Positions 59,001 through 64,000 of a stretch of DNA of 64,000 nt are shown here, piece after piece. This stretch comes from Agelas oroides. Lineage: Eukaryota; Porifera; Demospongiae; Agelasida; Agelasidae. The stretch is from assembly GCA_949130485.1 (NCBI GenBank), contig OX422184.1:18895824-18959823 (forward strand), read 5' to 3'. Both the position numbers and the translations under genes were made by a program. Under the pieces are notes generated by a model. That model was not told the DNA's origin and did not search any database. It saw only the letters and a program-made list of their open reading frames with translations. Numbering within the stretch: the stretch's first letter is position 1; each line of letters begins with the position of its first letter.

Positions 59001-59582
59001 TAGCCTCATTCCCAGGCTCTCCCCGCTAAGGAGGGGGAAAGCCTGGTACATTTTATCACGTTAAGGGTAGGCACAAGGTAGACATGACTTGATTGTGCGT
59101 GGGCATGCACGGAATCCAGCCCACATAGTTTGGAGCTTGTGATTGAGGCAAGTACATGTGTAGCTACGATGGCAAAAACACACTGGCTATAGTAGCCGTA
59201 AATCGCAAGGTAGACCGGTGTAGTAGATTCTCAGAGTGTCAGACACGGCACCTGACAGGCTGAATGGCAAGAAATTTCGTGATTGTTGTGTGTTATAAGC
59301 GTCTTTGTTGTTTGAGCTGTCACCGCTGAGTCAAGATATCGACTAGTTCTATGTGGACAACTATATATAGCTGACTGCAAAGATGAAGATAACACATAAA
59401 AGCCATATTTACCGGAAAGAAGACTGTAGTAGTCTTGAAAACGCTTGTGCTTGAACGTGTGTGGGCGCCCAGCTTAGTCCACCCCTGCATAATTAAGTCA
59501 TGCCTACCCTTGACGTCATGCATGTGATAAAATGTGCCAGGCTTGCTCCCTCCTTAGCAGGGAGAGCCTGGGAACGAGGCTA
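59001..59582. mobile_element. 582-bp long-arm member of the TAGCCTCGTTCCC family
   Basis: Runs from TAGCCTCATTCCCAGGCTC to GAGCCTGGGAACGAGGCTA. The terminal arms extend about 110 bp, with matching TTTTATCAC..TTAAGGGTAGGC and GCCTACCCTTGACG. The longer internal region carries no transposase. It shows that the tiny copies may be deletion derivatives of longer foldbacks. Confidence 0.8.
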
Positions 59583-59906
59583 GCTGTTAGGCACACTTCG
59601 CTGTAAGGTACTCAGTTCCTTCCTGTGGAGATGTAAGTGTATGCACTTAACAATGTGTGAGTATGGAAACTGTAATAGGGTGCAGTAGCAATACACTTAA
59701 CTCTCCTTTGGTTGGTGTGCAGCTAGGTCCTCCCTGCAGTCAAAAACTATTCTAACCATTACCAAGGAGACTTTGCACATGCATGAACAGTGTGTGTCAG
59801 GTGCTCCCTCCAATTTTTGAGTGCCTGGGAACAAGGCTGGGTACAATATAGCCTCGTTCCCAGGCCATGTGTTGTTCACACATGGAGCCCCTCTATAGCA
59901 GACATC

Positions 59907-60152
59907 AAGAGCGCATAAGAACGGGCGGCTAGAGTAAGAGCGTGTAACTACGTAAATTTGAAACCAGTCGGAATTATTGAACCGTACTAAAAATAGTAAC
60001 ATGTCTACGCGTAGCTGCGCGTAGACATCAGCCGTTGTTGCTAAGCATGTGCCGGGTGTTCTATTTTTAGTAAGTTCAATAATTTTGACCGGACTGTGGG
60101 CTTCTATTGGAGTTACACGCTCTTACTCTAGCCGCCTGTTCTTATGTGCTCT
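59907..60152. mobile_element. 246-bp foldback MITE, AAGAGNGCATNAGAA family, copy 2
   Basis: Runs from AAGAGCGCATAAGAACGGGC to CCTGTTCTTATGTGCTCTT, with a central ACATGTCTACGCGTAGCTGC...GTAGACAT palindrome. Flanks GCAGACATC and GCAGACACC agree at 8 of 9 bases. It is homologous to 45510-45735. Confidence 0.85.
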
Positions 60153-60183
60153 TGCAGACACCATTTGGAACCAACATTTTGTC

Positions 60184-60578
60184 TCTTATAACGAGGTGTC
60201 CCTAACTGAGTTAGGGACACCTCGTTATAAGAAAAAATATATATATATACTTATAACGAGGTGTCCCTAACTCAGCGGCTTCTGGTATACTTCCGTGAGT
60301 AACAGCGCTAATCTAATGTCAAGTTGTTAGCTCCAGCAGCGTGATGGACAATATTGCTGAAAAGGTCGACAAGTGTCCACTAAATCGGGGTCGTTAAGTA
60401 ATGTTTGCATACGATTGGGGGCGCGAAAGCTGTCTATTATACGGAGTAGCGGGGTGTCCGCTGTTCAGGGGTTGCTTAAGTATTGAAGTGAATGGAAGAA
60501 CAGTCGGGACTTTCAGAATTGCCCGTTATATTGTGGGTGTCCGCTGTTGAGGGATGTCCGTTAAGCGGGGTTCCACTG
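60184..60578. mobile_element. Pogo-like MITE remnant with inner hairpin
   Basis: The right end GTCCGTTAAGCGGGGTTCCACTG is followed by TA, the pogo/Tigger pattern. At the left, CTTATAACGAGGTGTCCCTA occurs in both orientations (60186-60232) and again at 60251, giving a perfect hairpin. GGTGTCCGCTGTT-type strings recur inside. Confidence 0.7.
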
Positions 60579-60964
60579 TATACTAGTTGCATGCCCTCTT
60601 GCCACCATTCGTAGCGTGGCGAGGCTTTGATGATAAACCTTTGCAGGAAAAGTCATCTAGCCAAAACTGGACCAGCCAGAGTGGCAACACTGCCACTGAT
60701 GCTTTGCAATATATAATGATGTGTTTTAATCTTGCTTCTGTTCACTTCTCTCTGTAGGGAGACTGCTTCCGTCTTTGATGAATAACCAGTGCCCACAGGC
60801 TTTGCATTGAATTGTTGTATACTAGTATACTAGTTTGCATTACTGCTGAACTTCTGATACCCACAACAGCACACTATCTTATACAATAGATCTCACTCTA
60901 CTGTCTATGCTTATACAAATAGGTGGATTTTTGTTTGGTTTTTGTTTTGCTTGTATTGATGTAG

Positions 60965-61034
60965 TAGCCTCATTCCCAGGCTCCTGTAACATTAATAACT
61001 GAAAAGCTGGGGGAGGAGGCTGGGAACAAGGCTA
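60965..61034. mobile_element. TAGCCTCGTTCCC-family mini-palindrome with 9-bp target duplication
   Basis: 70 bp from TAGCCTCATTCCCAGGCTCC to GGAGGCTGGGAACAAGGCTA. Flanks TTGATGTAG (60956-60964) and TTTATGTGG (61035-61043) agree at 7 of 9. Confidence 0.75.
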
Positions 61035-61848
61035 TTTATGTGGTTCATGTGTGAATGTGTGATCAATTTGGGGTCAACTTTGAGCGGACGAAAAGACCCG
61101 AAGAATGGCCAGAACAACTTCTTTCTGAGGATGAGAATTGAGCTAACAATCTACTGTCAGTATGCAAAATTTTGACTTGAATGCAGCTGGCGAAACGCTG
61201 TTGGAGAGGACGTACAGTTTACACACTGTTTTTTAGCTGTGATTCGTAGGAGCTGTACGAGATCGGCGATGGTATCAACTATGAGGTGGGTAGCAAAATT
61301 GTACCTGGTTTGTTGGACTGTAGAAAGCTGCCTTCATATGCCCTGCGTGTAAAGCAGCAGTAAGTGGCGCCACCACCGAGATATAGTACATCACAGTCGC
61401 ACGAAGAATCTCGCTCATTTCAGGCGTTCGTTTGGTGACTCAAAAACGAGTGGGCGTGGCTAAATTAAAATTGGCGGAAGTTGTACGCTAGCGAAACGGC
61501 TGAATCATATACTGCAGATTCCAAGGTATAATTATATTGTTTTCAACTGTCTGGTAAACTATATTAGAGTATGGTGTCATAAAATACTGTAATATGATTG
61601 GTCAGTGCCTGGATTCTAAATCTCATAGAATCCTGTCTGGCTACTTAGAATCCAAGCCCAGAAGGTTTGATGTTCAAAAGAATATTGGTTACATGTAACA
61701 ACTCAACAAGTATAATAACAACAAAAATTATTGTTTACATAATATATAGGGAGTAGTTTAACAACAACATACTATTGTTTACATAATACATGTTTACATT
61801 ACAGAGAACATGCAGGTGTACAAGTAGAACATGTAGGTGTACAGGTAG

Positions 61849-63313
61849 CTAGGTACGGGAGTTAATATTGATGGTGACAGATGAGCATGAATGGAAAGCA
61901 AATGATGCCGGGATGGTTGTAGATGCGGTGTTTGAGAGTTCAAAAGTAGAAGTGTGGCCCTGAACTGGAACAAGTTGAGAGGATTGAGGTTGTTCGGGAG
62001 GGATGGAGTGTTGAACGCAGATCCTCTTTGCACTAAGGATGTCCGACACTTGTTGACGCTGGGTTTCAGATGTCCTTTTGTAAGTACGAACACCTTCTGT
62101 ACTGCAGTGTCCAGTAGTCTCCATGACCAACTGCTCGTCAATCCCCGAGTCATACAGTCTTGTTGCAGCAGTGACCCGGAGAGAATGATTGGTTTTGTAC
62201 CCTGGTATTCCAGCTGACTTGCAGAGGCGAGCAACTGTGGTGCCAAGTTTATGGTATCCAAGTGGCCGGCTGGAATACCAGCAGGTATCAGATGGATTTT
62301 GTAGAGGCATCAAGTAGAAGGAGTCTGCTGGACGATCCGCTGGACATCGGGTCATGTACAACTTGTACAGCCTCACAAAGCATCTGTTGGGGTCATCAAG
62401 GTTTTCGTGGTGGTATACGACTTTGGGCTTCATTTTTCTCCCCTTCAAACCACCAGGACGATTCTTTGAAATGTCCTCCCTGTACACCAGATACGCTCTC
62501 TCTCCTGGTTTTTCGACTAGCTCGATCTGTGGTGGAGTAAATCTGAGTTGGCGGTGTTCCTTGCCACTGCGAAGAGCAAAATTCAGACCATTCATGAAAA
62601 TGATGGTGTCCAGCAGAACCTGAGGAGTGTGGTCACCAAGCAATCCCTTCTGCCACAAGATCTCCTCTTCTTGCATGGTGAGTGGCTCAGCTTGCTTCCT
62701 CTTAGTACCTTTTCCGGCAGCTTGGAGACGTTTCATCTCCGCGTCTAGTGAGCGACGGAAGTCTGGCAAATTCATGATCTTTAAAGAAGTCGATAGCGGG
62801 TTGACCATTCCATCGCAAATGGCGCATTATGCCACAGCAAATGTGGTGTAGACTGTCTGGGGTAAACTCAGAACCATCTTTTTTGCGCAACTCCAGAATG
62901 AAGTAGGAAAGCCATTGCTGCAACTCGGTTGGCTGTAGTTCCGTTAGCTGGGGGATGGAGACTCCGAAATTGCTCTGCCTATGCTGGCACCATTCTTCCC
63001 ACAGTCTAACGCAGTATTGAGTGTCCTGCTGTGTTTTCTTGGGTACTGCAGACACCCTTGCGTCCGCTATCTCCTGCTGCGTCTTCGGTGCAGCAAAAAG
63101 TCTGTTGCTGTTGGTTGTAGCTGGTGTAGGGGTGGGGCTCGTTAGTGGGCGTGGTGGTTCATATTTGCTCGTGACTGGGCGTGGTTGCTGTCGCTCAAAC
63201 GATTCGATGGCGGCAAGGAGAATGCGATCGATATCGTCGGGTTCGTCGGCTTCGTCGCTGTTGTCGTGGCACCATTCCAGTACTGAGTCGCTCAAAAGGT
63301 CTGCGAGATCCAT
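61849..63313 (-). pseudogene. Crypton-type tyrosine recombinase (DUF3504-like), one frameshift
   Basis: ATG 63313 starts an acidic N-terminus and a Pro/Thr linker, then a SAM-like core-binding domain (YCVRLWEEWCQHRQSNFGV, LQQWLSYFILELRKKDG, LHHICCGIMRHLRWNG). Near 62762-62770 one extra base shifts the frame. The second frame, in phase from there to 61849, has the catalytic domain: GLNFALRSGKEHRQLRF (Arg I), TNHSLRVTAATRLYDSGID (His-x-x-Arg), TGHCSTEGVRTYKR (second His and nucleophile Tyr). All five catalytic residues are present. Crypton transposons and their KIAA1958/QRICH1-like relatives show this layout (family knowledge). It is probably inactive owing to the shift, unless that is a sequencing error. 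Confidence 0.85.
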
Positions 63314-63405
63314 GGTTTTTCGGTTCAGTTCTGATTTTGCGTTGTTTCTATGGTTTTTCGTTCGGTTTTTTATAGGCGTTGTTATAGTTTACATACTCTA
63401 AATAA

Positions 63406-63547
63406 GTTAGATTCGTCGGCCAATGGAATCTACGGGATTTAGAAGGCCTCAGGGCCCTTAGTAGCGTCCTCGCTACGCTCGGAACGCTACAGCCCCGGGC
63501 CCTTCGGCCTTCTAAATCCCGTAGATTCCATGGCCTCCGAATCTAAC
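63406..63547. repeat. 142-bp foldback with ~42-bp arms
   Basis: GTTAGATTCGTCGGCCAATGG... (63406-63448) and its near-perfect complement (63506-63547, ending GGCCTCCGAATCTAAC) enclose a GC-rich centre with GCGTCCTCGCTACGCTCGG. It lies about 90 bp upstream of the recombinase ATG. Confidence 0.85.
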
Positions 63548-63808
63548 TATTATATAGAGGCTTACACAAACTGATACAGTGGCACACCAAAACTGTACTC
63601 TTGCACGATTAGCCATAACCGTGATTATTATTATAGCTCTGCTTTGTGACACAAAGCCCAGTTAGCCCATGCACTCAACTATGCATCTGTGCTGTCACAA
63701 ACTGTACAATAGCACAGTAGCTAGTAGCTAGCTAGTCAATGTATAATTCCATCTCATTGTGCATGCTTGTTATAATCATACAATGTAATGCATGTGTATA
63801 CACTATCT

Positions 63809-63858
63809 AGCCTTTTACCCAGGCCGATCATTAATAAACGGCCTGGGTACGAGGTTAG
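63809..63858. mobile_element. Diverged TAGCCTCG-family mini-palindrome
   Basis: TAGCCTTTTACCCAGGCCGA pairs with GGCCTGGGTACGAGGTTA. No clean target duplication was seen. Beyond it the window ends in sequence without an assignable gene. Confidence 0.6.
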
Positions 63859-64000
63859 TGTACACACAGTCATGAGAGAGCTCAAGGTTGCTCAGAGTGA
63901 AGTACCAGTAACTTTAGTCCAGGCTTTCCAACTTCAGATTTGTCTTGCAGCTTTGGAGACTGATCTAGAACAGACATCCTAGTTTACACTAATAAGCAAA

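Larger units (their letters stand above)
58371..61510. mobile_element. ~3.1-kb element bounded by CAGCCGTTTCGC inverted repeats (putative)
   Basis: The left end ATAATCCAGCCGTTTCGCCAGCG and the right end CGCTAGCGAAACGGCTGAATCAT are inverted. A further GCTGGCGAAACG copy lies at about 61187. The interior contains a ~100-residue frame (58445-58747), a foldback (59001-59582), a MITE (59907-60152) and a pogo-like end (60578). It may be an old DNA transposon filled by later insertions. No target duplication was recognised. Confidence 0.45.

Overview
The window is animal nuclear DNA. Genes are split by short GT-AG introns, there is a canonical TATA box, a vitellogenin-type lipid transfer protein, ankyrin/Roco/immunoglobulin/death-domain proteins, an interstitial CCCTAA (telomere-type) run and very dense DNA-transposon debris. 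There is no operon structure and no prokaryotic signal. Compact introns, many ankyrin genes, a Crinkler-type kinase and a Roco/death protein suggest an early-branching invertebrate, most likely a demosponge. That assignment is inference; no ribosomal or mitochondrial marker is present.

Layout. (1) 1-4.4 kb and 48.5-57.2 kb are two copies, in the same orientation, of one segment carrying a large lipid transfer protein (LLTP) gene on the minus strand. Copy A runs off the left edge. Copy B can be followed through 11 exons. Exons 1-7 agree in boundaries and phases, and both have a TATA box about 50 bp before the ATG. (2) 4.5-10.7 kb is repeat-rich and gene-poor, with the 3' end of a LINE. (3) 10.7-17.8 kb is one minus-strand gene whose exons join in phase to give ankyrin repeats, Roc GTPase, COR, two immunoglobulin domains and a death domain. 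(4) 17.8-21.6 kb is a decayed plus-strand ankyrin gene, head to head with the Roco gene and split by a minus-strand LINE. (5) 21.6-25.9 kb holds a foldback element, a tandem-repeat ORF, an intact intronless gene for a nuclease-fold/kinase-like (Crinkler-type) protein, and another ankyrin fragment. (6) 26-38 kb is accessory DNA: telomere-like repeat, NotI-site minisatellite, a hAT-type MITE with target duplication, hairpins, a palindromic 60-bp minisatellite and a pair of direct repeats. (7) 38-48 kb has a pogo-type MITE, a DUF7869-type transposase-like pseudogene, a 1.3-kb foldback and a LINE fragment. (8) 57-64 kb has MITEs, a 3.1-kb element bounded by inverted repeats and a Crypton-type tyrosine recombinase with one frameshift.

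The strongest observations are the Ank-Roc-COR-Ig-Ig-Death architecture, the nuclease/kinase fusion, the LLTP duplication with shared promoter modules (GTAAACA and TTCCAAGAA sites) and insertions datable against empty sites in the other copy, and a family of tiny palindromic elements with TAGCCTCGTTCCCAGG ends and 9-bp target duplications. Exons, splice sites, phases and repeats were read directly from the sequence. Family names rest on motif recognition, not on a database search.
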